Under the pieces are notes generated by a model, which made no database searches, had not been told where the DNA came from, and saw only the letters and a program-made list of their open reading frames with translations. The position numbers were made by a program, and so were the translations under genes. From Actinomycetota bacterium (GTDB taxonomy: Bacteria > Actinomycetota > Acidimicrobiia > Acidimicrobiales > Microtrichaceae): a stretch of DNA of 64,000 bases. Positions 1-8,932 of the stretch are shown one piece after another. Numbering within the stretch: position 1 is the stretch's first letter; every line of letters begins with the position of its first letter. The stretch spans positions 1-64,000 of the forward strand of contig JADJBW010000001.1 in assembly GCA_016703525.1 (NCBI GenBank). Reading direction: 5' to 3'.

Positions 1-77
1 GCGAGTGGGGACGGCGGCGAACTCGGCGGCCGAGCCGAGGTCGTAGGATCGACGTCCCCTTGAGGCGAGGTACCACC

Positions 78-1922
78 GTGCAGGTTCTCCACCGGATGAT
101 GTACAGCGACGAGGACGCACGGCGCCGTCAATCCGTCGACCGCTCCCTCGTTCGCCGCGTCGGCACCTACGCCCGGCCATACCGGACGATGCTGATCGGC
201 TTCATCACCACGATCGTGCTCGAATCGGCGCTCGCGCTCGCGCCCCCGTTCATCTTCAAGGCGATCGTCGACGACGTGTTGCCCGGTCACGACCGGGTCG
301 GGCTGGCCTGGGCCGCCGGCGGAATCGTGGCGGCCGCGCTGGCGGCCGCCGGCCTCGCCCTGGTCGAGCGGTACTGGTCGTCGCGCATCGGCGAGGGCCT
401 CATCTACGACCTCCGCACCGAACTGTTCGATCACGTGCAGCGCCTTCCATTGTCGTTCTTCACCCGGTCCCAAACCGGCGCCCTCGTCAGCCGCCTCAAC
501 AACGACGTGATCGGCGCGCAACGTGCCTTCACCGGCACCCTCGGCACCGTCGTCCCGAACATCATCACCGTGGCGGTCACCCTGGTCGCGATGGCGCGAC
601 TGGAGTGGCGGCTGACGATCCTGTCGGTGATCCTGCTGCCGGCGTTCATCCTGCCGGCGAAGCGCATCGGCCGTCGCCTCGCCGACATCACGCGGGACGG
701 CATGCAAGAGAACGCGGAGATGAACAACATCATGACCGAGCGCTTCGGCGTGTCGGGCGCTCTGCTGGTCAAGACCTACGGGTCGGAGCCCACCGAACTC
801 GCCGGGTTCTCGAGGCGCGCCGCCCGAGTGCGCGATATCGGTGTTCGCTCGGCGATGCTCACCCGTACCTTCATGTCGGTCATGGGCCTCGTGGGCGCTG
901 TCGGCACGGCCGCTGTCTACTGGCTCGGCGGGAGCCGCGTGATCGACGGCGCCATCACGCTCGGCACCCTGACCGCGCTCGCCGCGCTCGTCGTACGGAT
1001 CTACGAGCCACTCACCTCGCTCACGAACGCCCGCGTCGACGTGATGTCGGCCTTCGTCAGCTTCGATCGAGTATTCGAATTGCTCGATACCCCGAACCCA
1101 CTCACCGATCGCCCGGACGCGATCGCGTTGGCCGAGGCGCGCGGTCGCATCGAGTTCGAGAAGGTGTCGTTCGCCTATCCCGGTGACACCGCCGTCGCCT
1201 CGTTGGAGCCGACCGAAGGCACCGACGCCGGCGAACGAACCGTGCTCGATGCCGTGTCGTTCCGGGTGGAGCCGGGGCGGATGGTGGCGTTGGTCGGCCC
1301 GTCCGGCGCGGGGAAGTCGACGATCGCCTCGCTCGTCATGCGGCTGTACGACGCGACATCGGGTCGAGTACTGCTCGACGGCCACGACGTGCGCGACCTG
1401 CGCCTCGATAGCGTGCGCGCCACGGTGGGGGTCGTCGCCCAGGACCCGCACATGTTTCACACGACCGTGCGCGAGAACCTGCGGTACGGCCGGCTCGACG
1501 CCACCGACGAGCAGCTGCGCGACGCCTGCCGGGCAGCGCAGGTACTCGACGTGATCGACCGGCTGCCCGCCGGTTTCGACACCGTTGTCGGCGAACGCGG
1601 GTACCGCCTGTCGGGAGGCGAGAAGCAGCGCCTCGCGATCGCCCGCCTGCTCCTCAAGGACCCGGCGGTGGTGGTTCTCGACGAGGCCACCAGCCACCTC
1701 GACGGCGAGAACGAGCAGCTGGTGCAGGCCGCGCTCGCGACCGCGCTCTCGGGACGCACGTCGCTCGTGATCGCACACCGGTTGTCGACCATCGTCGATG
1801 CAGACGAGATCATGGTGATCGAAGGTGGACGCATCGCCGAGCGCGGCACCCACTCCGAACTCCTCGCACGCGGCGGCGCCTACGCCGACTCCTACCGCAC
1901 GTTGCTGCGCGACCCCGCCTGA
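78..1922 (+). CDS. ABC transporter, fused permease and ATPase (exporter type)
   Basis: A 614-residue half-transporter of the type IV (ABCB-like) exporter family, expected to work as a membrane dimer exporting lipids, drugs or peptides. The N-terminal ~320 residues hold about six membrane segments. The C-terminal ATPase has Walker A GPSGAGKS near residue 407, the signature LSGGEKQR near 510 and Walker B VVVLDEAT near 530. The GTG at 78 was chosen because GCGAGG lies 7 bases upstream; a TTG at 60 and an ATG at 96 are alternatives. The gene converges on the adenylate cyclase and their 3' ends overlap by 31 bases. The substrate cannot be told from sequence. Confidence 0.93.
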   Translation: MQVLHRMMYSDEDARRRQSVDRSLVRRVGTYARPYRTMLIGFITTIVLESALALAPPFIFKAIVDDVLPGHDRVGLAWAAGGIVAAALAAAGLALVERYWSSRIGEGLIYDLRTELFDHVQRLPLSFFTRSQTGALVSRLNNDVIGAQRAFTGTLGTVVPNIITVAVTLVAMARLEWRLTILSVILLPAFILPAKRIGRRLADITRDGMQENAEMNNIMTERFGVSGALLVKTYGSEPTELAGFSRRAARVRDIGVRSAMLTRTFMSVMGLVGAVGTAAVYWLGGSRVIDGAITLGTLTALAALVVRIYEPLTSLTNARVDVMSAFVSFDRVFELLDTPNPLTDRPDAIALAEARGRIEFEKVSFAYPGDTAVASLEPTEGTDAGERTVLDAVSFRVEPGRMVALVGPSGAGKSTIASLVMRLYDATSGRVLLDGHDVRDLRLDSVRATVGVVAQDPHMFHTTVRENLRYGRLDATDEQLRDACRAAQVLDVIDRLPAGFDTVVGERGYRLSGGEKQRLAIARLLLKDPAVVVLDEATSHLDGENEQLVQAALATALSGRTSLVIAHRLSTIVDADEIMVIEGGRIAERGTHSELLARGGAYADSYRTLLRDPA

Positions 1923-3472
1923 TCGGAGCGCGAGCGGCGAGCCAGGGTCGACCAGCGCGTCCGTCCACCCTGCACCGTGAAGGCGGCGACGCGCTGCGAC
2001 CGTCCACGGATGCGGTACCTGCCCGCAGCCACCCACTCGTCGGCTGTTCCGGCCAGCTCGACGGTGGTGGAGTCGACCAGCACCGGGTGACGCTCGACCT
2101 TCGCGAGATCACACAGCCGCGCCGCAAGGTTCACGCAGTCACCGATCACCGTGTACTCGAACCGCTCGACCGTACCGATGAACCCGGCGAGCACCTCGCC
2201 CGACGCCACCCCAAGCCCCACCGGCAACAGCCCGTCGACCAACGCCAACTCGCGGGGCAACTCCTGTGCCGCGCGCAACGCGGCGGCGGCATGACCCCGA
2301 TCGCGTTGCGGCGCGCCGAAGACGCACATCGCCGCGTCGCCCTCGAACTTGTGCACCCATCCCCCCTCGCGATCCACCACCGCCACGACCACCTGGAAGA
2401 ACCGATTCAGCAGAGCGACCACCTCCTCGGGCCGGTGCTCCTCGCTGTATCTCGTGTACCCCTGCAGATCGGCAAAGAGCACCGTGACCTCGCGCAGCTC
2501 GCCGTCTTCGTGCACGCCGCCGTCGCGCGCCATCTCGGTGACCTCGGTCGACCCCAGTTGCCGGCCCAACAGGTCACGAAGCTGCTCGCGATCGCGCAGC
2601 CCCGCCACCAAGTCGTTGACGCCCTCGGCGAGCCGACCAAGCTCACCCACGTCGTCCACCGGCAACTCGATGTCGAGACGCCCCTGCTCGACATCGCGCA
2701 AGGCACGTCGAACGCGCCCGAGCGGGCGCGCGACCGAGACCGCCGCCGACAGCGTCACCAGCCCGCCGCCGAGGAGGCCGAACCCGGCGATCCAGGGCAG
2801 CCGCGACGGCTGAAAGCGATCATCGAGCAGCGGCCCCGCACCGATCGCCGCCAGTGGCGCGGCGCTGCCGATCAGCCACGCCAGGACGATCCGTGGCAGC
2901 ACATCGCGCCGGCCGAGCGGCAGGGGGACTCCGCGCAGAGCGAGGGCGAAGACCGGACGGAAGTGGCCCTCGAGCAGCAGATACAGCACGGCGCACGTGA
3001 CCAGGCCGGCGATGCCGATGCCGGTAGCGCTGCGCGTGCCGTCGTTGATCGCTCCGAAGATCACCGCCGCACCGATCCACGCGACCAGCGCCGGGATCGT
3101 CTCGAGCAGCGGCAGGCGCAACACGAGCCGACGCTGCACCGCTGTGGGCTGCACCCCCTCTCGCACCCACGCCACGGCACGCGACAACAGGACCAGGTTG
3201 ATCGGAACGAGCAGCGCAATCTGCACCGCCAGGTACGCCCCGAAGACCACGAGGTTCAGCCGGCCGTCCTCGCCGTCGGGTCGACCCATGAGCAACCCGA
3301 CGTAGGCGAGAACCACGGCTAGGCCGACGCCGTTGGCCGCGAGCTGCAGCGCCAGCACGCCTCGCACCGTGCTGCGTGCCTGCGCGGAGCCGGATGCCGG
3401 CATCGGCACGAACCGCGCCGGCGCGATGTCGGCGACCGCATCGCTCCCGTCACCCTCGTGCTCACGGTCCAC
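1892..3472 (-). CDS. Membrane class III adenylate/guanylate cyclase (6TM-HAMP-cyclase)
   Basis: A 526-residue protein with about six hydrophobic helices in the first ~240 residues, a HAMP linker beginning near RPLGRVRRAL, and a C-terminal class III nucleotide cyclase domain. Metal-binding aspartates sit in FADLQGYT and FEGDAAM, and the transition-state Asn/Arg in GDCVNLAARL. The layout matches mycobacterial membrane cyclases of the Rv3645 group. It should make cAMP from ATP in response to a membrane signal, though the ligand is unknown. It starts 52 bases after the CHAT gene stops, on the same strand, so it may be the last gene of that operon. Confidence 0.92.
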   Translation of the reverse strand: MDREHEGDGSDAVADIAPARFVPMPASGSAQARSTVRGVLALQLAANGVGLAVVLAYVGLLMGRPDGEDGRLNLVVFGAYLAVQIALLVPINLVLLSRAVAWVREGVQPTAVQRRLVLRLPLLETIPALVAWIGAAVIFGAINDGTRSATGIGIAGLVTCAVLYLLLEGHFRPVFALALRGVPLPLGRRDVLPRIVLAWLIGSAAPLAAIGAGPLLDDRFQPSRLPWIAGFGLLGGGLVTLSAAVSVARPLGRVRRALRDVEQGRLDIELPVDDVGELGRLAEGVNDLVAGLRDREQLRDLLGRQLGSTEVTEMARDGGVHEDGELREVTVLFADLQGYTRYSEEHRPEEVVALLNRFFQVVVAVVDREGGWVHKFEGDAAMCVFGAPQRDRGHAAAALRAAQELPRELALVDGLLPVGLGVASGEVLAGFIGTVERFEYTVIGDCVNLAARLCDLAKVERHPVLVDSTTVELAGTADEWVAAGRYRIRGRSQRVAAFTVQGGRTRWSTLARRSRSDQAGSRSNVR

Positions 3473-3524
3473 CCCTCGACACTACGGCCGAGGGTCGCCG
3501 CTCCGACACCGACACACCCGCAGG

Positions 3525-4679
3525 TCACACCGCCGTTGCGAGGTCGGCTCGATGCGCGCCCCCCGCATCGCCGACATAGGTCAGGCCGAACGCCGCGAGG
3601 TCACCGACCTGGTCGAAACGGGACCGGGCCGAGCGGCGCGCCTCCAGCACGGCCATCCCGACGTTCTGCAGGCGACACAGGCCCGAGTAGAACGCGTCGG
3701 CGACCGCCGCTGCGGACACGTCGTCGGCAACGAACGAGTAGCCGAGGTACCCCTGGACGCCGGCCGCGAGAAACGCGGCAGCCAGCCCCGACGACGAGCC
3801 CGACCGCGACACCAGACGACGGTTCCCACCCGAACGCGCCGACTCGCAAGCCGAGTTGAAGACCACGTACGGCGGCTGCGACCACGGGATCGACGCGACG
3901 TCGTCCGCACGCAGGGAGGGCCCGTCGGCGAAGACGATCGCGCTCTCGCCCGGGCGGCGGAGATCGAATCGGCCGTGGCCGGCGAAGTGCACCACGTCGA
4001 ATCGGCCGTCACGCACCAGGTCATCGAAGTGGCCACGTGTCGCGGCGGCACCGCGCAGCACCGTCACCTCGAGCGTCGCCGGACCGATCGGACCGCTCAG
4101 CGCTGCGATCGCGTCGACCTCCGCTCCAGCCGCCGGCAGGTCGCCCGTGGGATCGCCGACGGGGAGCAGTCGAACCACACGATCCTCGCCGACCGGATTG
4201 CGGCGCGGGCGCGGCCGAACCCGGGAGCTCACCAGCCCGCCGAGCGGCACCTCCAATGCGACCTCGCGCTCCAGCGCACCCGCGAGTTCCCACGGAAGGT
4301 TCAGCACCGTCTCGTCCACATCGAGCATCACCGCCGAGGGCGCCAGATCATCGAGCGCTTCGCGGACCCCACGGCCCAGCAGCAGCTCCTCGATCTGACG
4401 GCCGACGCGCCGGGTCGTCCGCTGGACATCGCGTGCCGATACGCGGCCGGTCGAGAAGCGCAGCAGCTCCTCGGCACCGTCAAGGAGCTCCCGTTCGGCG
4501 CGTGCCGACAGCACCGCGTCGCTCACCCAGGTGAGCGGCGCTCCCTCGACGTGCACCGTCACCTGGAACGACAGCGGCTCCCCCGAACGCGGCAGCCGCC
4601 GAATCGGACGACGAAGTCCGATCGTGGCAACGCTCGGGATCGAGCCTTCGCCCGACCGCCCACTTCCTCCGAAGATCAT
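3525..4679 (-). CDS. CHAT-domain caspase-like protease
   Basis: A 384-residue protein whose C-terminal half is a CHAT domain, the caspase-fold peptidase family also found in HetF and TPR-CHAT (Craspase). The catalytic pair is visible as His235 in HFAGHG and Cys278 in NSACES; the common upstream LPWELA motif is at residues 129-134. No membrane segment or TPR array is seen. The N-terminal ~120 residues are an unrecognised region that may sense or recruit substrate. It lies 42 bases after the M15 peptidase gene, in a leftward operon diverging from the CIS cluster. An active protease is likely; the substrate is unknown. Confidence 0.88.
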   Translation of the reverse strand: MIFGGSGRSGEGSIPSVATIGLRRPIRRLPRSGEPLSFQVTVHVEGAPLTWVSDAVLSARAERELLDGAEELLRFSTGRVSARDVQRTTRRVGRQIEELLLGRGVREALDDLAPSAVMLDVDETVLNLPWELAGALEREVALEVPLGGLVSSRVRPRPRRNPVGEDRVVRLLPVGDPTGDLPAAGAEVDAIAALSGPIGPATLEVTVLRGAAATRGHFDDLVRDGRFDVVHFAGHGRFDLRRPGESAIVFADGPSLRADDVASIPWSQPPYVVFNSACESARSGGNRRLVSRSGSSSGLAAAFLAAGVQGYLGYSFVADDVSAAAVADAFYSGLCRLQNVGMAVLEARRSARSRFDQVGDLAAFGLTYVGDAGGAHRADLATAV

Positions 4680-4721
4680 CGCGACTGCCCGGGATCGCCG
4701 ACCGCCCCCGTGAGGCCGCGC

Positions 4722-5504
4722 TCACCCACCCAGCGCCGCCCAGGTCTGACGGCCGACCACGCCGTCGACGATCAGCCCCGCACGCTGCTGGAACGCCTTC
4801 ACGGCCGCGAGCGTGGCCGGGCCGAACGAGCCATCGACCTTCAGTACCGCCCCCGCCGCGTTGAGCAGCGCCTGCAGCTGACGCACCGGCGCTCCCGCCG
4901 CGCCGGTGCGCAGCAGCGGGCGACTCGAACCGACGGCCGCCGAGACCTCGCCGGCGACGCGCCGCGCGTCCGCCGGCGAGCCCATGTATTCGAAGTGCAT
5001 CGCGTCCTTGCGCCCCCGGTAAGCGCCGCCCCAGCGAAAGCCGCGCCGGATCCACAGGTCCGGTAGCCAGGGCGGCATGTCGGTCACCAGCGTCGGCCCC
5101 ATCGGATTCGTCGTCGAGTTCAGGTCGATCGCCAAGCCCCAACTGTGATTCGACGGCCGATTGGTGCCGGCGATCGCGCGATTCGCATAGCCCCAGCACT
5201 GGCCGCTGTGCAGCTGATAGCCGCGACCGACCGTCTCGTTGACCAGCGCCTCCACGATCGGTGCGATCTCGCGGTGTACGAGCAGGGCGACCCCACCGGC
5301 AACCACCTTGTGCATGGCGGCGCGGTTGTCGCTCGGCCAGCCCGCGCCCCATCCACGAAACTCGGCGGTCGCCTCACGCTGGGCACCGCCGGTGCCGTCG
5401 GACTCCTCGCAGTCGTGATCGGGCGGCGGGTCGACGACCACCGGCTCCCCCGATGGCGCCTCCGGCTCCACGCCGGACACCGTGGCCTCGCTCGATTCGT
5501 CCAT
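4722..5504 (-). CDS. M15-family D,D-peptidase with C-terminal peptidoglycan-binding domain
   Basis: A 260-residue protein. Residues ~60-180 match the M15 (VanY/endolysin-like) zinc peptidase fold, with metal ligands His120 and Asp127 in SNHSWGLAIDLN and His170 in MHFEYMG. Residues ~195-260 form a PG_binding_1 domain. It should cleave D-Ala-containing peptidoglycan crosslinks. The ATG at 5504 is preceded by GAGAGGGA at good spacing, so longer upstream reading is unlikely. No signal peptide is visible at this start, which is odd for a wall hydrolase; it may be released on lysis or be carried by the neighbouring contractile system (inference). Confidence 0.88.
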   Translation of the reverse strand: MDESSEATVSGVEPEAPSGEPVVVDPPPDHDCEESDGTGGAQREATAEFRGWGAGWPSDNRAAMHKVVAGGVALLVHREIAPIVEALVNETVGRGYQLHSGQCWGYANRAIAGTNRPSNHSWGLAIDLNSTTNPMGPTLVTDMPPWLPDLWIRRGFRWGGAYRGRKDAMHFEYMGSPADARRVAGEVSAAVGSSRPLLRTGAAGAPVRQLQALLNAAGAVLKVDGSFGPATLAAVKAFQQRAGLIVDGVVGRQTWAALGG

Positions 5505-5527
5505 GTCGTCAGGTCCCTCTCGTTCGT

Positions 5528-6679
5528 TCACGGCGCGATCTGCGCCCACGTCGCGATCGCGCTGTTCACGCTGGTCCAGTACCCGAACGCCTCGTAGAAC
5601 CACACGGCCCAGTGCGCTTGCATGTTGAGCGCCGTCGGCGGTCCCGTCGGCAGGTTGCCGTTGATCAGCGGATCGGACACGTTGCGGATCACCAGCCATT
5701 TGGGCGCGTCGGCACCCATCTCCTCGGCGACCAGTCCGAACACGGCGTCACCCATCTCGACCCCGCACCCCAACTGGTCGAGCCCGTTCGTCGATGTGCC
5801 GAATTCGAAGAAGTCGGTGGTGAGCATCGGGAGGCCCCGAGCGAAGTCGCGTCCCTCCACCAGGATCGACGGCGTGTTCACGTGACCGGGAACCATCGAC
5901 ACGCCCGGGTAGAAGACCGAGGGTGGCCCGAAGTCGGGCTCGACGAGGTTCGGCGCAAACGCCGCCATGAGCGCCGACGCTGCGGCCAGGTGTTTCGTGC
6001 GGATTCGCCCCGGCGAACGGAACGTGCGCCCGGCGAACGGTTCGTTCGCGAACTCGCGTGCGCATCGAAAGCGAGCCGCACGCGTGATCATCACGTCGCC
6101 CAACTCCGCCGACGCCAAGGTGGCTCCGGCCGTTCCCACGGTGATGACCAACGACGGTTCGACCTCGTCGATCATCTGGCGGATGAAGCGAGCGACCGGC
6201 AGCGTCGCCGTGCCCGGTCCGGTGGAGATCGAGTCCTGGTTGAGATGCAACTCCGACTTCACGCAGACGACCGAACGACCGCCGATCGTCGTCGGGTAAT
6301 ACGAGCCCAGCCGACCGATGGAGCGCGCCGGTGCGCCCTGGCGGATCTCCGAGAGGTAGCTGCCGAAGGCCCGGTCGTATCGGTACCACCCCGATCGCGG
6401 CTGCACCCCCGGCGTCAGCACGTTCGCCAAACCCAGCATTTCGGCCTGCGTCCACGTCACGACCAGTACGTCGGCGCTCGGGAGGGGATCGGAGGAACGC
6501 GGCGCAGGGGCGAGGGGCGCAGGAACGGGGGCCAGCGTCGTCGGCCATGCGATGTCGAGCGCTGGGCCACGCGGCTGCGGTCCGCCCGGGCGGCGGCGTC
6601 GGCCGAAGTCCTCCTCGGTCAGACCGAAGTCGTAGATGCGCCGAGCGAGATCGACCTCGCCCGGTTCATGGGGATGCAC
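5528..6679 (-). CDS. Nucleoside phosphorylase-fold (PNP/UDP superfamily) protein
   Basis: A 383-residue protein with the phosphorylase superfamily core: LVITVGTAGA followed by ELGDVMITRAA, then FEFGTS and a late motif around GCGVEMGDAV. Family members cleave N-glycosidic bonds of nucleosides or related molecules; fused or operonic versions occur as effectors or sensors in bacterial conflict systems. The GTG at 6679 was chosen because AGGAGG precedes it; it overlaps the 3' end of the upstream 75-residue gene by 14 bases. The M15 peptidase gene begins 23 bases downstream. Whether it is a housekeeping nucleosidase or an effector is unresolved; context favours the latter weakly. Confidence 0.75.
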   Translation of the reverse strand: MHPHEPGEVDLARRIYDFGLTEEDFGRRRRPGGPQPRGPALDIAWPTTLAPVPAPLAPAPRSSDPLPSADVLVVTWTQAEMLGLANVLTPGVQPRSGWYRYDRAFGSYLSEIRQGAPARSIGRLGSYYPTTIGGRSVVCVKSELHLNQDSISTGPGTATLPVARFIRQMIDEVEPSLVITVGTAGATLASAELGDVMITRAARFRCAREFANEPFAGRTFRSPGRIRTKHLAAASALMAAFAPNLVEPDFGPPSVFYPGVSMVPGHVNTPSILVEGRDFARGLPMLTTDFFEFGTSTNGLDQLGCGVEMGDAVFGLVAEEMGADAPKWLVIRNVSDPLINGNLPTGPPTALNMQAHWAVWFYEAFGYWTSVNSAIATWAQIAP

Positions 6680-6893
6680 TCGTCGCCTCCTCGTGCGCAA
6701 CCTCGCGGGCGCCGACGACCGGCTCGCCGGTGAGGATCGACCGGACGGCTGCAACCGCCGCATCGACCGAGTCGGTCACCACCACGCGCTCCCCCGGGTC
6801 GTTGAGTCGTTGGAAGATGATCCGCGACCTCGCCGTCGCACCGTCGGGCCACGTGCGCATGACCACGACGGCGGTACACGAGGTCTCGTCCAC
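6666..6893 (-). CDS. Small protein of unknown function (75 aa)
   Basis: Starts at GTG 6893 with GCGAGGAT 6-7 bases upstream, and overlaps the start of the phosphorylase-fold gene by 14 bases, which argues for translation and coupling. The protein is soluble and of ordinary composition, with a VVVMRTWPDG segment followed by a short helical region. No family is recognised. It is the first gene of the leftward set that diverges from the SARP-like regulator and the CIS operon, so it may be an adaptor or small regulator of that set (inference from position only). Confidence 0.6.
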   Translation of the reverse strand: MDETSCTAVVVMRTWPDGATARSRIIFQRLNDPGERVVVTDSVDAAVAAVRSILTGEPVVGAREVAHEEATSASP

Positions 6894-7086
6894 GGGTGGA
6901 TCCTCGCGAGGTGCGAGTCACCGACGCGTCACCCGAACGTCGCGTCCACATGCACGGCACCGACCCGGCCTGGTGCGACTCGCCCGCAGGGTGACGCTGC
7001 GACCTACGCACCGGTGACGACGGCGTGCGAGGTTGCACCACGGGTGTGGGAATGCCCAGCTGCGGGGAGGCAGAGGGGAGCGAAAC
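6894..7086 (+). promoter_or_regulatory. Divergent control region between the leftward peptidase operon and the SARP-like gene/CIS operon
   Basis: A 193-base noncoding gap between divergent starts. It must hold promoters in both directions. It contains several GTGACG/CGTCAC-type short elements, for example CACCGACGCGTCACCC near 6922 and GGGTGACGCTGCGAC near 6990, which could be regulator sites. No clear -35/-10 pair could be assigned. GGGGAGG at 7063-7069 and GGGGAG just before 7081 provide the ribosome site for the ATG at 7087. Confidence 0.35.
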
Positions 7087-7797
7087 ATGACGGCCGTCGA
7101 CCCACGAGTTCGGGTCTCACTCATCGAGTCGTTCGGGGTGGAGGTGGACGGGTGCCACCTGCCGCTGCCTCGCAACGCCGAGCGACTGCTGGCCTATCTG
7201 GCGCTGCGAGGTGGCGTCCATCAGCGGTCCCACGTGTCGGCAACCCTGTGGCTCGACAGCCCCGAGGAACGCGCGGCGGCCAACCTTCGCACGGTTCTCT
7301 GGAAGCTCGCCGATTCGAAGGACCGGCTGGTGGCGCTGACCGGCAACCACCTCGCCCTCGCGCCCGGCGTGGAGGTGGACTACTCCCATCTCCTGCAACG
7401 GGCACGACGCTTGATCCACCAGCGAGTCGAACCCGACCTCGACGACGACGACACCGATGTCGGTTCGCTCAGCGGCGATCTGCTCCCCGACTGGGACGAG
7501 GACTGGATCCTCTTCGAGCGGGAACGACTGCGCCAACTCCGCGTGCACGCGCTGGAGTCGCTCTGCGCGCGACTCACCCGGCTCGGCCGGTTCGGCGAGG
7601 CCGTCGACGCGGGTCTATCCGCCGTGTCGGCGGAACCCTTGCGCGAGTCGGCGCAGCGCGTGCTGATCGCGGCCCACCTCGCCGAGGGCAACATCTCCGA
7701 AGCTCGACGGCAGTTCGGCATGTACCGCGGCGTACTCGCCGATCACCTCGGGATCGAGCCGACGCCCGAGCTCGCCGCGGCGGTCGGACTGCGCTGA
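7087..7797 (+). CDS. SARP/BTAD-type transcriptional regulator
   Basis: A 236-residue protein with an N-terminal winged-helix (OmpR-like) DNA-binding domain (residues ~5-95, including AANLRTVLWKL) and a C-terminal bacterial transcriptional activation (BTAD) helical domain ending near ADHLGIEPTPEL. This is the minimal SARP layout without an ATPase module. The ATG at 7087 has GGGGAG upstream. It lies immediately before the CIS structural genes and diverges from the leftward peptidase operon, so it is the best candidate activator of both. A second protein of the same build lies at 32175-32906. Confidence 0.85.
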   Translation: MTAVDPRVRVSLIESFGVEVDGCHLPLPRNAERLLAYLALRGGVHQRSHVSATLWLDSPEERAAANLRTVLWKLADSKDRLVALTGNHLALAPGVEVDYSHLLQRARRLIHQRVEPDLDDDDTDVGSLSGDLLPDWDEDWILFERERLRQLRVHALESLCARLTRLGRFGEAVDAGLSAVSAEPLRESAQRVLIAAHLAEGNISEARRQFGMYRGVLADHLGIEPTPELAAAVGLR

Positions 7798-7905
7798 TCG
7801 TTGCCCGGCCGCAGGACCGGTCCGCAATCGAATGACCCGAGCGCCACGGCCACGCGATGCCGACGCGACGCCGACGCGACACGCCGCTCGTCAAGATCAT
7901 TCGGC

Positions 7906-8885
7906 GTGGCGACACACCTGATCGAGCGAAGCGAGCGGCCACAGGACTGGTCCGCCAGCGCGCCCGCCGGTGGGCCATCGGATGACCTCCATGTCGTTGC
8001 CGGGCGCACGGACTGTCCGGCCGGCTCCAGCCTGCGAATCGAGGCCCCGTCGGGCACCGCGGGCCATCACCTCGACCGCACGCTCCCCCCGACCGACCTC
8101 ACCGGATTCGACGATCTGATCCTCTGGGTGCATCCCAGCCGAATCGCAAACGGGACCGTCGCCGCGCCGATGCTCGCGGCCCTCGCGCTCGGATCCGGCG
8201 CCGCGCCCGCGTCGGAAGCGCACGCATGGCGACGGTACCTGCCGTTCGCCGCCGCCCGGCGCTGGTCGACGATTCGGCTCGGGCTCCGCGACGTGGAGCC
8301 CGCGACCGCCTCGCAGGTCACCGAACTACGGATCGACGTCGCCGGCGGCGGGTGGGCGCTCGATCTCGGGCCCATCGCCGCAGTCCGCTCCGAGCCGATG
8401 TCGGATCTGGACGCGGCCCTGCGTGACCGGTTCGACCGCCGCATCGAAGTCGACGGACAGCGGGTTCCCGCGGTCCTGCGCCCCGATCCGGCCGCTGGAT
8501 CACCGACTCGGATCGAGATCGCCACCGCACGCGTGAGCGCGCCAACGCCTCCGAGCGAGGAGATCTGGCCACCGACTTCACCGCACACGGCCACGTGCTG
8601 CGCAGCGCCGACTCCCTCGTCGAAACCGTGGTGGACATCGTGGTCATCGCACCGACGCGCACCGCCCGCTCGTTGGTGATCGACGCGCTCCTGCGAGAGA
8701 TCGTCGAGCGTCCGTCGCTGATCGTCGGCCACCTGCCCGCTACCACATCGGTCGAGCGTCCGGCGCAGGCCGACATCGACCTCCGCCTACGAGTCATCGC
8801 GCCGCTGCCGAGCACGCAGCGGTCGCGCCTCACCGTGGTGCACGGCCAGACCGTCATCTCGTCCGACCTACGCGACGCCGGCTGA
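7906..8885 (+). CDS. CIS-associated protein of unknown function, apparently frameshifted
   Basis: Reads from about GTG 7906 to roughly 8485 in one frame and then, with no break in G/C-rich third positions, from about 8493 to 8885 in the -1 frame. The first part looks like a beta-rich jelly-roll-type domain (FDDLILWVHPSR, WSTIRLGLRDVE); the second part is alpha/beta with the segment SLVETVVDIVVIAP. The join is near a CCCC run at 8481-8484. Position just upstream of the sheath suggests a tail-terminator or collar role such as Pvc16/DUF4255, but I cannot recognise that family. Either one gene with a one-base lesion or assembly error, or two overlapping genes. Confidence 0.5.
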
Positions 8886-8932
8886 GTCGACGCCGCCCCG
8901 ACCCAAGCGCATCAACCTCAAGGAGCAGCTGC

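Noticed and set aside
3333..5066. A 577-codon plus-strand open frame over the CHAT and M15 genes.
   Set aside because: Antisense to catalytic-motif-bearing genes; translation is Arg-rich and lacks domains.
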